DNA of 64,000 bases from Blepharisma stoltei (GCA_914767885.1 CAJZBQ010000018.1:1-64000), one strand, 5' to 3'; shown: positions 46,298 through 56,119, counted from the stretch's first letter. Numbers and translations: made by a program. Notes: generated from the sequence alone by a model not told the origin.

Positions 46298-47045
46298 TAA
46301 AGCACCAGCTTAAGATTAAGCCACTATTAACTTATTGGCTCTTATTTATTATTCTTTGCTCGATTATGTTTGCCCTTATCTTATTCTAACTACTTAAAAT
46401 TAATAAACTATAAAGAGTAAATTAGCTTATATAAATTTTATAGTAAATTTTGTTCTTTATTAAATGGGCCTAAGGAAAAATTTTTAGGAAAAAAAATGAC
46501 GATTTTATTTGTTATTAAATGGGGGGTAAGAGTTAGATTCGAATTAAAATATTAGGCTTGTACTTTTAGCCATAACAAAATTAATTTGTTTATTCATTTT
46601 GTAATAATTATAAGAAAAGTAATTTTTGAAAGTTTTATATATAAATACTAATACGTTGAAATTATTTGATTTTGCTTATTATTTAAGCAACAATTATATA
46701 GTTTCAAAAAGTTCTGATTTTTTCCTAAAATTATTAATAAATAAAATCTGCTTTTTAATTCCTCATAAATTTTAACTTCTTAAGCCGCAATTTATAAATT
46801 CAATTATCCTATCTATGTAGCAAATCTCAATAAATTCAAAAATCACACCCTTTTTATTTAACTTTATTCGCACTGGCTGCGTTTTAAACTGATAAAGCTA
46901 ACAAAAATATAAATATTAAGAGAGAATTACTGAAAATGAAATTCTTTAAAAAATACTTCTATTAATGATATACTAATTCTACTAAATAGCCTATAATTGA
47001 ATCCTTATATGCCAAAAAAGCTATTTTGCTAAAAATAAATATATT

Positions 47046-47540
47046 TTAAATTGATTTGCTGTACTGACTTAAAAAATTTGAACCAAGTCGACTGTTATTT
47101 TGCATAATTTTCCTCTCTTCAGAGATGCTAGGAAGCTGATGTGGACTAGCTTCACCGCAAGCACTTGCTTTTTTCTCTAAATCCATTTGAAAATCAATCG
47201 GCTCGAGCTGAACATATCCGTTTTCTATGGAAAAAGGTAGTTGAACATGAACTTTCCTATGAGCAGATAATTGAGAAAGCTGTCTGTATTTTTTGTTGCA
47301 CCCTGGTACCCTGCACGCATAAGGCTTCTCGCCTGTGTGAATAAATCTATGCTCGATAAGATTTTGCTTACTAACAAGCTGCTTGTTGCATATATTACAG
47401 ACAAAAGCTCGTAAAAATAGATGCCTTGTATTTATATGGCGTTTTAGGTTGTATTTGCTTCTGAATTCGCGAGCACACCAAGAATAATAGCAGGTAAATT
47501 TGATATTTTCTTCCATTTTAAAATTATTGAGAAGTAACAT
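47046..47540 (-). CDS. C2H2 zinc-finger protein, copy 2 (intact)
   Basis: 164 residues with three complete C2H2 fingers. Finger 3 reads CRVPGCNKKYRQLSQLSAHR and then KVH. Linker TGEKPYAC sits between fingers 2 and 3. Finger 1 has a CX4C and HX4H spacing. The C-terminal tail after the fingers is acidic/polar and ends NFLSQYSKSI. Likely a nuclear DNA- or RNA-binding regulator; the target is unknown. Nearly identical to copy 1 outside the finger-3 and C-terminal differences. Confidence 0.9.
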   Translation of the reverse strand: MLLLNNFKMEENIKFTCYYSWCAREFRSKYNLKRHINTRHLFLRAFVCNICNKQLVSKQNLIEHRFIHTGEKPYACRVPGCNKKYRQLSQLSAHRKVHVQLPFSIENGYVQLEPIDFQMDLEKKASACGEASPHQLPSISEERKIMQNNSRLGSNFLSQYSKSI

Positions 47541-47795
47541 TTTTCATTTTTTTCTGTTTAATTAGATTAATGCATAAAAAAGGCGAAAATCGGAAAACTG
47601 ACAGCACTGGTTTTTGAGTATTAAAAAAGCGATGCAAAAATAATAGAGTTTTTATAGATCTTTCTTTACCTAGTGTTTGGGATCCAAAGTAGACGTCGTA
47701 AAGAAAATATTTATAATATTAAAACGAAAAAGAAAGCTGATTCTATTGATAAATTTCTGAAAAAGAAATTGAAAGGAATGAAAATTAGGAGTACT

Positions 47796-48126
47796 TACTA
47801 CTCTCCCCCCTCTGTGAGTGAACAAAACCATTAGAAAAATCCCTATTTTTTGCCCAAACACCCACCCTCCGTGAGTGAACAAAATTTTTTTATGGAAAAA
47901 AAAATTGATATATAATTGATAATTAGTATAATGAAATCTCGAGCTAATTCTGTTTAATTTTAAACAAATTGCGTTTTAAAAAATATAAATTTTACAAATT
48001 AAATTAATTTTGCTTTCCAATTTTCGCAAATTAGGATTTTTTTAAAAATTCGAAAAAAAAAAATTTTTTATAATTAACTCCGTGAGTGAACAAAATTTGT
48101 TTGTTCACTCACGGAGGGGGGGGAGC
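47796..48126 (+). mobile_element. Family A MITE/IES with matching empty site (331 bases)
   Basis: TA at 47796 and 48127. The left end is CTCTGTGAGTGAACAAAACC with a second direct copy CTCCGTGAGTGAACAAAA; the right end is a hairpin of CCGTGAGTGAACAAA and TTTGTTCACTCACGG. The sister duplication reads ...GTACTTAGAGGG... at the same place (45906), which is exactly the flanks joined at a single TA. This identifies the element ends and shows insertion with TA target-site duplication, or its exact loss. Confidence 0.92.
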
Positions 48127-48776
48127 TAGAGGGTTAGGAATTTGAATTTTACAATAATAAAATTCTGATTAGATTTGCTGGTTTTTTTCTAAATGTTTAA
48201 AACATTTCATATCTTTTTTATATTAATATGAAAATATTAAGAAACAGTTTTTACTGTATTTCTGTTTTTAATTTATTTTGTGTTTAAGTAGAATATTTTT
48301 ATTTGGATTTCCTAAAGTTTTGCTGCATATTTCCGCCATGAGCTGAACAATAAATCTCGAAAAATTCCTCTTTATTTTAGTTGGTATTTTAAGGTCAAGC
48401 TTTTCTCGTTTTGCTAGAATGATGTCAAGAACTGCTATATCCTATTAGTTGAAGCTTGTTTTAGATGGTTATACAAAATGCTCCATAAAAAATATTACAT
48501 CGGTACAAAAAATATAATAGTCATTTATGTAACTGCTTGCATGATTTAAACGATGTTTTTTCTCAAAAATTACTTTTTCATGCTAATAACTGAGCTAAGC
48601 TCAGCAGAATCCCTAGCTCAATTAAAATCAATTTTTTTTTATTATGTTTTTTGAACAAATAATTTATAAGCATTCAGCATTTAGCGTCATCAATAACTTA
48701 TATAAGATTTAATTAAAAAATTTCAGAGATAGAGAATACCAAAACCTGCTATACACTCACAGAAGATTTAATAAAG

Positions 48777-50032
48777 ATGGATCGTCTATCAAGTAAGTCT
48801 GCATTGCTAAAAGGAGCACAGGTGAAGATGCGCTGTCTAACAGCAGGCAAAACTACAAACTGAAGGTGAAACATCCGAACATTATTGTTCAAAGACCCAG
48901 AATTGCGAACAGGCTCAGAAATTGAGGCACTTGAGTGTTTTTTATCTGTAAAGCATAAGCAAGGACAATCGGTTCCTCTCCCAATACATCGAAAGTGGCA
49001 AGCTAAAATCTCTATGCAAGGTCATAAAGTGCCATTCTTACAGCCATGGCTGCGAAGTCTATAAAGAAGGAAGCATCGGAGACTGTTTTTACATCATTTT
49101 TGATGGAAAAGCCAAGCTCATCTCTTCAAAAACCTCCCTCGTTAACGAGCTTCTCCCTGGAGACTCCTTTGGAGAGTTTGCTTTACTATACGGTCAGCCT
49201 CGCACAAATACAGCGATTACTACAGAAGATTCTGAGCTGATTGAGCTAGACAGAGACTCATTTGAAAAAATCGTAAAAGTAAGGCATAATCAGAGCGTCC
49301 TTTTTGACCCTATTGATATTCTCCCATTCTTAAAAAATACTGTTTTATTTAGATATACAAGGCCAGAAAACTTGGAATTAATAGCACAAATAATGACTCT
49401 AAGAGAGTATTCGGCGAATACTGTTCTACTAACCCAAGACGAGCTTCCTCCAGGGATTTTTATAATTTATTCAGGCTCAATAAAGATTTTCAGATCAATG
49501 TCTTTTAGGGAGTCTGCTACAAACTGCACAGAGTCAATGATAAAAAACCCGATAGAAGGAGATAGGACTGAACAAAAAGAAATTACCATTGCAGAGTTAG
49601 GGCAAGGAGAAAGTATAGGGGATTATGATAGTTTTAACGAAAGCAGGGCAAAATTTTTTGCAGTCACCAGCATGCCAAGCTTGGTATTTGTAATAAGTAA
49701 AGCGGATATAACACGTGACATTTTGTATGATATGAATGTAAAAGCACTAGAAACCCCTGATGACCAACAGCTCAGAGAGACCTATTTCCAAAAGCAAAAA
49801 TGGAATATTTATAAGAGCAAGCTTATAAAAACAGTCAAAACTGAGATGACGCTCTCCAAAAGGTAAATTTTAGGTTAGTAAATGGAAAACCTCGCTAAGG
49901 TCAGTCACCCCTCAGCCAGTCGAGAGACTTAATTTAGACCAGATCCACCTGCCCCCTATCCGGCTTTCAAGCAAATCCCAAAGCAAAACTCCAGTGAAGC
50001 AGAAAATAAAATACCCACTTACAGATAGATAA
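48777..50032 (+). CDS. Cyclic-nucleotide-binding-domain protein with two 16-base introns
   Basis: From ATG 48777 to TAA 50030, 407 residues after removing introns at 48948-48963 and 49863-49878. Two cyclic-nucleotide-binding beta-barrels are visible. The first has the phosphate-binding cassette PGDSFGEFALLYGQPRTNTA, the classic Gly-Glu...Pro-Arg-Thr/Ala signature. The second is diverged (QGESIGDYDSFNESRAKFFA) and lacks the Arg. There is no kinase or channel domain. The C-terminus is basic. TGA encodes Trp in THE N-terminal TTNWRWN. Probably a cAMP/cGMP-responsive regulator, possibly ciliary. Its stop lies 14 bases before the eL34 start. Confidence 0.88.
48948..48963 (+). other. 16-base spliceosomal intron
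   Basis: GTAAAGCATAAGCAAG between codons for ECFLS and DNRFLSQYI. 16 bases shifts the frame, and its removal joins two clean coding segments. Confidence 0.8.
49863..49878 (+). other. 16-base spliceosomal intron
   Basis: GTAAATTTTAGGTTAG contains the apparent stop of the unspliced frame. Splicing extends the protein by about 51 residues (KWKTSLRSVTPQPVERL onward). Confidence 0.8.
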
Positions 50033-50046
50033 ATTTTGTTAATAAA

Positions 50047-50385
50047 ATGGTCAAACGAGTGATTCTAAGGAAAAGATGCCCTTACCACACCAAATCTCAC
50101 AAGATCAGACAGGTAAAAACACCAGGAGGCCGTCTCCTTGTTCACTACGTGAAGAAAATCGCTAAAGGACCTCACTGCAAAGAGACTGGGGAAAGATTAG
50201 CAGGTATTCCAGCATTAAGACCTAAAGAATACTCAAGAATCAACAAAAAGGACAGGACTGTCTCAAGAGCTTACGGTGGAGTTTTATCACATAAAACAGT
50301 AAAAGAAAGAATTATTAGAGCTTTCCTCACTGAAGAAGTTAAGGTCATCAAGAAGAAAATGCAACAGCAGAAGAAGACCAAGTAA
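50047..50385 (+). CDS. RPL34: 60S ribosomal protein eL34
   Basis: 112 residues, the normal length for eL34, a structural protein of the large cytosolic ribosomal subunit. Family features include the N-terminal RKRCPYHTKSHKIRQVKTPG, the KIAKGP segment, LAGIPALRP, SRAYGGVLSHKTVKERIIRA, and a lysine/glutamine-rich tail ending QQQKKTK. Cysteines of the zinc-binding type are reduced in number compared with animal eL34. The start sits 14 bases after the preceding stop, so the 5' UTR is very short. Confidence 0.95.
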   Translation: MVKRVILRKRCPYHTKSHKIRQVKTPGGRLLVHYVKKIAKGPHCKETGERLAGIPALRPKEYSRINKKDRTVSRAYGGVLSHKTVKERIIRAFLTEEVKVIKKKMQQQKKTK

Positions 50386-50639
50386 GGATTTATTAACTAA
50401 GTCTTTCTAAATTCATCAAAATTTTTCCTCCATAGCAGGAAGCCTATGCTTGTGGATTATGCTTTAAAAGTAAATTTTTGTTTTTCATTGGGAAATTTTG
50501 CCTCTAAATTGATTTTTTTATTGTATTAGCTTATTATTTATAGGATTTATCATGTAATAAGGCATTTCAAGCTAAATTGCAAGCTCTCATTTTCAGCTGA
50601 TTAATTCACAAAATTAGTTTTCAGCTTTAGAGAAATAAC
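50386..50639. promoter_or_regulatory. eL34 3' flank / intergenic
   Basis: AT-rich spacer with no clear signal. It separates the eL34 stop from a family A element. Confidence 0.3.
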
Positions 50640-50884
50640 TAGCTTTCCAAACAAAAAAAAATTTGTTCGCTCAAGGAGGGGATTTTTTCGAAAGTTAAAA
50701 AAAAAAAATTTGGCAATAATCTAGGTAAAACTTAATTTAATTTGCAAAATTTATGTTTTAAAATGGATGCTCAACATAATTAGCTATTTTTTTTTCATAA
50801 AATATTTTTGTTCACTTATAGGGTCGGTTTTTACCTTAAAAATAAGTAGTATTTTCCAATGGGTTTGTTCGCTCACGGGGGGAG
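50640..50884 (-). mobile_element. Family A MITE/IES, reverse orientation (245 bases)
   Basis: TA at 50640 and 50885. Read on the minus strand it starts CTCCCCCCGTGAGCGAACAA, then about 60 bases in has a second copy CTATAAGTGAACAAAA, then the family body, then CTCCTTGAGCGAACAAA at the far end. The terminal hairpin partner is degenerate (TTTGTTTGGAAAGC). It ends 40 bases before the start of the next gene. Confidence 0.75.
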
Positions 50885-50924
50885 TAAGAAAATACTCTTT
50901 CATAATTAAACTGCTAATATTCAA

Positions 50925-52499
50925 ATGGCAGCTGATATCCGCATTAAAGGCGAAGGCAAGCCAATTCCTCACATCCTACAAAAGCCTAGAAAAAACCAGT
51001 TTGACGAAGTCCTTCTTGAATCCGAACGACTCCTTACAGGCTCAAATGCGAACGCTGAAATTAATCTACCTAACCCCGATCTCACTGTAAATCTCAAATC
51101 TTTGTCAAGCCTGTATTTAGATGCCAATAAAAAATTCATTGAGCTTAAAAAGAAACTTGAGCAGTTCTACTTGGACGCCAGACGTGAGCATCCAATTCTT
51201 CATCCGAACCGCTCGCATCAATGAACAAAATTACTGTACCAGTCCCTCCATAAACTGCTGAATGAGTGTGTTTTCACAAGTGCTAGGAAGCTACAATTAG
51301 AATGCCTTGACCGTGTATATGATTGATACTATGAAAAAATTGGAAAAGAAAATAGCTTACAGGTAGAAGAAGAACAGCCGAACGGCGGCGTGATTAGAGA
51401 GCCTATAAGTGTTTTTGAGATTGAAGACGAAGTAGAGCAGCTAGGAGACGCCCAGAATTTTGATAAATTATCACATTATAGTCGAAGGCAAATAAATTCA
51501 GCTAACAGCCAAAGGCCGATAACTGCTATATCTACTTCTTCAAAATGGCTTGAACAAAGGCCTCAAAGCACTTTTAGAGGTGCAGTCCAAGCTTTTGTAG
51601 GGGCTGGAGAGCCTATAAAGCCTACAGATGATCCTGGCTTTGAAAGCACCTATGTCACCTACAAGCCGCTTGGAGAAGACGCAGAAAAGTTAATGGAAAA
51701 AAGATTCCAGAACTTCAGAAACAAAGAAGTCGCTGAAAAAAGGCTCAGAGACGAGATGAACCAAAAAGTCAAAAGATGGGTCAGCGCACGAGCAAAACGA
51801 GCTGAAGAGCAAAGCAGGAGGACCGAAAGCTTCAGATTCGCATCAAAATTCGAACAAAGAGCTTACTCTCCTGCTCGGCCAGCGACTTCTTCATCTTTTA
51901 ATGTAGGAAAAGCAAGCTTGATTGATTTTACGAAGCAAATTGACCCACAAATAGACTTAGAAAGTGAGGACAGCAAACTTCCCCCACTGGTTGACGAGAC
52001 TTTGCCGATGCATAAACTTGATAAAGTAAATACTTTAAGAAAGCTCCATGGAGACCTTATAGATGCTAGGAATGTTGATGAAGGTAAATTAATCCAAGAC
52101 CCAAGCGCAGTTACACTTACCGTGTATCCTCAGTCTACTTCTAAAGGCTGATACAAGCAAAGTGACACAAGTCGGCCAGTTACAGCTGGGACCACATTTC
52201 CAGCCCCCAGAAGTAGCAGCTTAAGAGCTCTTGACAGGCCTATAACAGCCCAGACAAGAGGCCAAATTGAAGAGCTATACGAAGTCAAGCGAAGATTGGC
52301 AAGCCACAATATCCCTTGTTCTTTTGACGCAATGAAATATGCTTTGTTGACACCTGACGACCTGCCGTCAGAGCAGCTGACTGTTTCAAGCTTGCCCAAG
52401 CCTGGAGCTGGGTTATTGCTGAACCCGTTCATCAAAATAGGGAAGAAGAAAAAGAAGAAAAAAGGCAAGAAAAAGGGCAAAAAGTCGAAAAAGGCGTAA
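50925..52499 (+). CDS. Hypothetical 524-residue protein, Lys-rich C-terminus
   Basis: A continuous frame from ATG to TAA with TGA Trp at about 51224, 51326 and 52149. There are coiled-coil segments near the N-terminus (ANKKFIELKKKLEQFY) and the middle (AEKLMEKRFQNFRNKEVAEK), Ser/Thr-Pro-rich linkers (RPITAISTSS, RPVTAGTTFPAP), and a C-terminal run of Lys/Gly (KKKKKKKGKKKGKK). This composition is common in ciliary or basal-body proteins, but I do not recognise the family. Confidence 0.85.
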
Positions 52500-52514
52500 T
52501 AATGTTTATGTTTA

Positions 52515-53087
52515 TTATTGAAGAGATAAAAGCTTTAAAATTTTTCTTCTGGCTGACGGGGGGATGTAAAGCCTTTCTAAATCAGCTGCGGTTAATTGGT
52601 AAAACTCAGAAAGAGAGATGCCTTCGTCGTAGAATGCAGGCAAATATTGGCTAAGGCTAAGAGAATTCAAGACTTCTTCGAGAGATGCAGATGAACTGTA
52701 GATTGCAAGGTAATTTAAGCCGTCTTCTGGGCTGCTAAGGCTAGCTGGGGTCTTTGATGGCGGCTCTAAATCAATAATGACTTGTCGTTGGCTGTTTGTT
52801 TTGTTCTGGAGAATTGAGGTAAAGCGATTTTGGACATTTTGAAGCGTTTTCTTAATTGTGTAGCCATTTTGTAGTTTTAGGATTATTAGTGCCAAAGCTC
52901 GTGATAAGGCTTCTTCAGTGCTTTCAAAGTCTGAAGAGCCACTGATAACTTTAGTTTCTTCGCTAAGTTTGAGTTTTCCATATCTTACGATATTTGAGCA
53001 GCCTTGGTTTCAGATTTCCCAAAACTTGTTTTTACTTCTATGAACCATGTAAATCTTTTCTCTTGCATTGATTTTGGCGCTTTCCAT
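52515..53087 (-). CDS. WGR-like / SAM-domain protein
   Basis: 190 residues from ATG 53087 to TAA 52515, with TGA Trp in FWEIWNQG. Residues about 10-80 (IYMVHRSKNKFWEIWNQG, then VRYGKL) resemble a WGR-type domain. Residues about 130-190 (LSLSQYLPAFYDEGISLSEF, then LIPPSARRKILKLL-type end) form a SAM domain, a helical protein- or RNA-interaction module. It converges on the preceding gene with only 15 bases between stops. The SAM call is firm; WGR is tentative. Confidence 0.8.
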
Positions 53088-53420
53088 AATTAATTATATC
53101 AGTCAGTGCAATATCCGAACTTGTATAATTTATTCATAAAAAGCTCTTTTCAAGGTGCTTAAAATCTAAATCCCCATTTCATGATGATTTCATTTTTTTA
53201 AGCATATAAAGTAAATTAAATGTTTTACATTAATGCTCTCTTCCTTGAGGAATGTATGAAAAGTAATAACTTAAATTTTAAAATTTTTGTTATTTACTCC
53301 CCCATAAAATTTGCATTTTTGGGTAATTACTCCGCTTCATATTTGTTTTTCAATAGGAAAATATTAACGATAAAAATACTAATTTTGATAAAACTAGTTA
53401 GATTTGTAACAAACATAAAT

Positions 53421-53918
53421 ATGGGCAAAAGTGAAGACAAAGAACAAAGCGAATCATCTATCTCAGTTAACCCAGATAACTCAGGTCCACCTCCGAATAA
53501 TAATCCAGGGTATACTTATCCTGTAGGAGCGCCTATTGCGGAGTACCCTTATGTTGCCAATGGAAATCAAAACTACCCTCCTCAAGCTGACCCATCTTGC
53601 TATCCTAATCAACAGCTAGCTCCAATGTACATAGGCAGCGCAGTCGTAGTAGACCAGCCTCCTATGCAGGCACAAAATATTCCTATTCAATTTGGACGTA
53701 AGCCCGTCACAATGGTATGCCCACAGTGTCATGAGATGATGAATACAGTGATAAAGAGAAGGCCAGGACTGTTCGTTTTTCTACTAGTGGTGCTTTTGGT
53801 CGTAGTCTTTTGGCCTGCGTTTTTTGTTCCTTTCTTCTTTATCTGCTGGTATGATGTTTACCATAACTGTGGCAAGTGCAAAATGTCTCTTGGGTCGAAA
53901 AAGATACTTGGAGGATAG
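53421..53918 (+). CDS. LITAF-like zinc-ribbon membrane protein
   Basis: 165 residues from ATG 53421 (the frame is open upstream but AT-rich and unlike coding sequence). The N-terminal 95 residues are Pro/Asn/Tyr-rich, as in LITAF proteins. The C-terminus is the LITAF domain: MVCPQCHEMM knuckle, then a hydrophobic stretch FVFLLVVLLVVVFWPAFFV, then YHNCGKCKMSLGS with the second CxxC. LITAF proteins insert monotopically into endosomal or lysosomal membranes. All four zinc-binding cysteines are present. Confidence 0.9.
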   Translation: MGKSEDKEQSESSISVNPDNSGPPPNNNPGYTYPVGAPIAEYPYVANGNQNYPPQADPSCYPNQQLAPMYIGSAVVVDQPPMQAQNIPIQFGRKPVTMVCPQCHEMMNTVIKRRPGLFVFLLVVLLVVVFWPAFFVPFFFICWYDVYHNCGKCKMSLGSKKILGG

Positions 53919-54181
53919 CAAGAAAATAATTAAAATCTCATTTAATCTGTGTAATCATCTAATTTTACTGATAAATTAGCTTAAATTCAGGCTAATCATA
54001 TTTATAGAAAGAATGCTATAGGGTTTATCTTATTAACTAAGCCAAATAAGCTCTCAAATTTCTTTATGGCTTAGACTAATGGAAAAAAATCTGTAGTAGA
54101 GAAAGATTTTGTCTTTAGTTGTAATTTTGCAAGTAAATAGTTCAATCAGCTTGATTTAGTATAAGCAAAATATACTAATAA

Positions 54182-54706
54182 ATGAATTGGGTGGTCGATT
54201 TATTTTTCTCAGGCGAATTACTAACTCCCCCTCGGTACAAACTATATTATAATAATACATAATCAATGTTTATAATAAGTAAATTATTTTAAATTTTAGA
54301 GAGCTTTATTCTAAGACTTAATTTTTTAGATTTTTCATTGCAAATATTTACAAATTTAGAAAAAATTAACCACCTTGGTTAGCCAGGGGAATTAAGGTCT
54401 CAACTTCGCACATTTAAAGATTCTGAAGATTTAACAGCTGAAGAATGTGATATAATTGAAAAGGCTTATAACAAAGGTTGGTGGATGCAGAATCTTTCTC
54501 AGCTCCCGATTATGTATTTAGCTGTCACAGCGCTTAGCAGTAAAAACATTTATAAATTATCTTTGCGGAAAAAAGCAGGTGCTTATTTGCTTGTTGGAAG
54601 TGGACTTGGTGCTTGCTATTTGATTTTAGGAACATTTATATGAAATTATTGTTCTCAGGAAGCAGAACCTGTTTTGAAAAACTTTTTTAAGAATTATAAT
54701 CCATAG
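54182..54706 (+). CDS. Small membrane protein, split by a 171-base IES
   Basis: MNWVVDLFFSGEL starts at 54182. Removing 54222-54392 joins it to LRSQLRTFKDSEDLTAEECD in frame, and the protein runs to TAG 54704 (117 residues, TGA Trp in GTFIWNY). Two hydrophobic segments are visible (LPIMYLAVTALS and AYLLVGSGLGACYLILGTFI). Without IES removal the downstream part has no start codon. Family unknown; the size suggests an organelle membrane subunit. Confidence 0.75.
54222..54392 (+). mobile_element. TA-bounded IES near a start codon (171 bases)
   Basis: TA at 54222 and 54393. Ends ACTCCCCCTCGG and its imperfect complement CCAGGGGAAT are inverted. The interior is AT-rich with stops. A TA at 54219 would serve equally well for the left end. 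It lies 40 bases into the coding sequence. Confidence 0.75.
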
Positions 54707-54865
54707 AAATTAAGGAATCTAATTATCTAGGAAAGAGAAATAATATTAATTAGTAACTCGCAGGCTAGTTTTTAATGAGAAATCCTTAAAGTTACAAAAA
54801 CTTTTTATATTGATTTTCATGTGTCAATTAATTAAGAATGTGTACTTCGAGCTTGGGATAATAAA

Positions 54866-55683
54866 ATGGCTATGCATGGAAAAGGTTTGCGGAATAAACC
54901 TTTCTTCTTACCGAATTTTATTATTATCGGATTCGGTTTATCTGGTGCACCTTTATACATGATGCCAAATGTGGCTTATTACCTAGGATAAGTCACTTGG
55001 CAAGGTATTTTAGGACATAGGGGAGTTTTGCCGCTTGACACATCTGAGGAAGGAGACCTTTAGGCGGATCACGCGCAGTCAAGCATAGAGTGAGGTAAGC
55101 ATGGCCTGTAGACACTTTCTGGCCTTTTGATGGATCTTCTGTATAGCTTGCTAGACAATGGCTGCTGACTTCAGCAATTGGGAGTTAAAAGTGAGATTTT
55201 GATAGTACTTCCTACTCGAGAATCTGACTCCCCTCCCCCTTTTAAATTGAAACAAAAAATTTTGTTTCAATTTAAAGGGGGGTTAAGAAAATTTTTTTAT
55301 AAAAAAATTTATATATAAAAAATTTTTTCAGAGATAAAATTTTATAGAAAATAAATTATATAAATTTAAAGAGACAATAAATTGAACAATTGGACAAAAT
55401 AGAGTTTAAATTTCTAAATCTTATATATGTTTGAAGGATATTAAATAGGGTATTAACGTATTTACATATAAAATAATGATTTTTACCTAAAAATTTTCTA
55501 TTATAATAAAATTTTGTTTCAATTTAAAGGGGTAATTTCCCAAAAAAGTAGGAATTTTACCTATATTTTTGTTTCAATTTAAAGGGGGGGGTGAGTAATG
55601 TAATGAACTTAGAACTTGAAGAAAAAGAAATCAGGCCAGGACACGCTAAAATATTAATACCTTTGGAACTTAGAATTCAATAA
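54866..55683 (+). CDS. Hypothetical protein with family B IES; middle exon structure unresolved
   Basis: ATG 54866 begins MAMHGKGLRNKPFFLPNFII, a hydrophobic segment. The far end is clear: removing 55213-55595 joins GVKSEILIVLP to NVMNLELEEKEIRPGHAKIL and a TAA at 55681, all in the starting frame. Between 54990 and 55115 the frame has one TAA and two TAGs. Two GT-AG segments of exactly 16 bases exist there (54974-54989 region and about 55004-55019), but using them requires further atypical 17- and 14-base introns to return to frame. The middle is GC-rich. Function unknown. Confidence 0.55.
55213..55595 (+). mobile_element. Family B IES (383 bases)
   Basis: TA at 55213 and 55596. Inside the left end is a perfect hairpin of CTTTTAAATTGAAAC and GTTTCAATTTAAAG. 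The right end carries two more GTTTCAATTTAAAGGGG copies. Removal restores the frame of the host gene. The body is more than 80 percent AT. Confidence 0.85.
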
Positions 55684-55907
55684 TAGCATCACTTCTTTCA
55701 GGTTTGTTCTCCAAGTTAGTTTTAGTATTTTTGTTATATTTTATAGCACACCCTTTCTCTATTTTCTTACAGTGTAATAATCATTATTACAGCAAGTATA
55801 TTTTGAATAAAAAACCCTCTTAATTGATCAAACCAATAAAATAATAATGCCTCCTCATCTTACTTTGCAGCTCGTCAAATATTTTATGATACCTTCATAA
55901 TTGAATA

Positions 55908-56119
55908 TAAATTCCCCTTTCGAAAAAATTTATAAAATGTTTCTATAAAAATAATAGACAAATTTTATCAATTTAAAGCACCAAATAAGCTCTATTTCCA
56001 TCCATTTTTATTCTACCAAAGAAAATAATTAATTCAAATAAATTGGTATAAATGTTGTTTGCTATCTTTAAAAAAAATATGTTTAATTTACCAATATTTT
56101 TTCCATTTTAAAGGGGGAG
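55908..56119. mobile_element. Family B-like intergenic element (212 bases)
   Basis: TA at 55908 then AATTCCCCTTTCG; the right end CATTTTAAAGGGGGAG is followed by TA at 56120. The ends are inverted and the centre is AT-rich. It lies 85 bases upstream of the next start codon. Confidence 0.6.

Larger units (their letters stand above)
46535..48424. repeat. Tandem duplication, copy 2
   Basis: Direct copy of 44727-46215, larger because it carries the family A element at 47796 and about 75 extra bases near 46966-47040. The intervening 46216-46534 is unique apart from the solo hairpin. Confidence 0.9.

Noticed and set aside
53291-53330. 40-base element with TACTCCCCC end
   Set aside because: The left terminus looks right but no convincing inverted partner could be found nearby.
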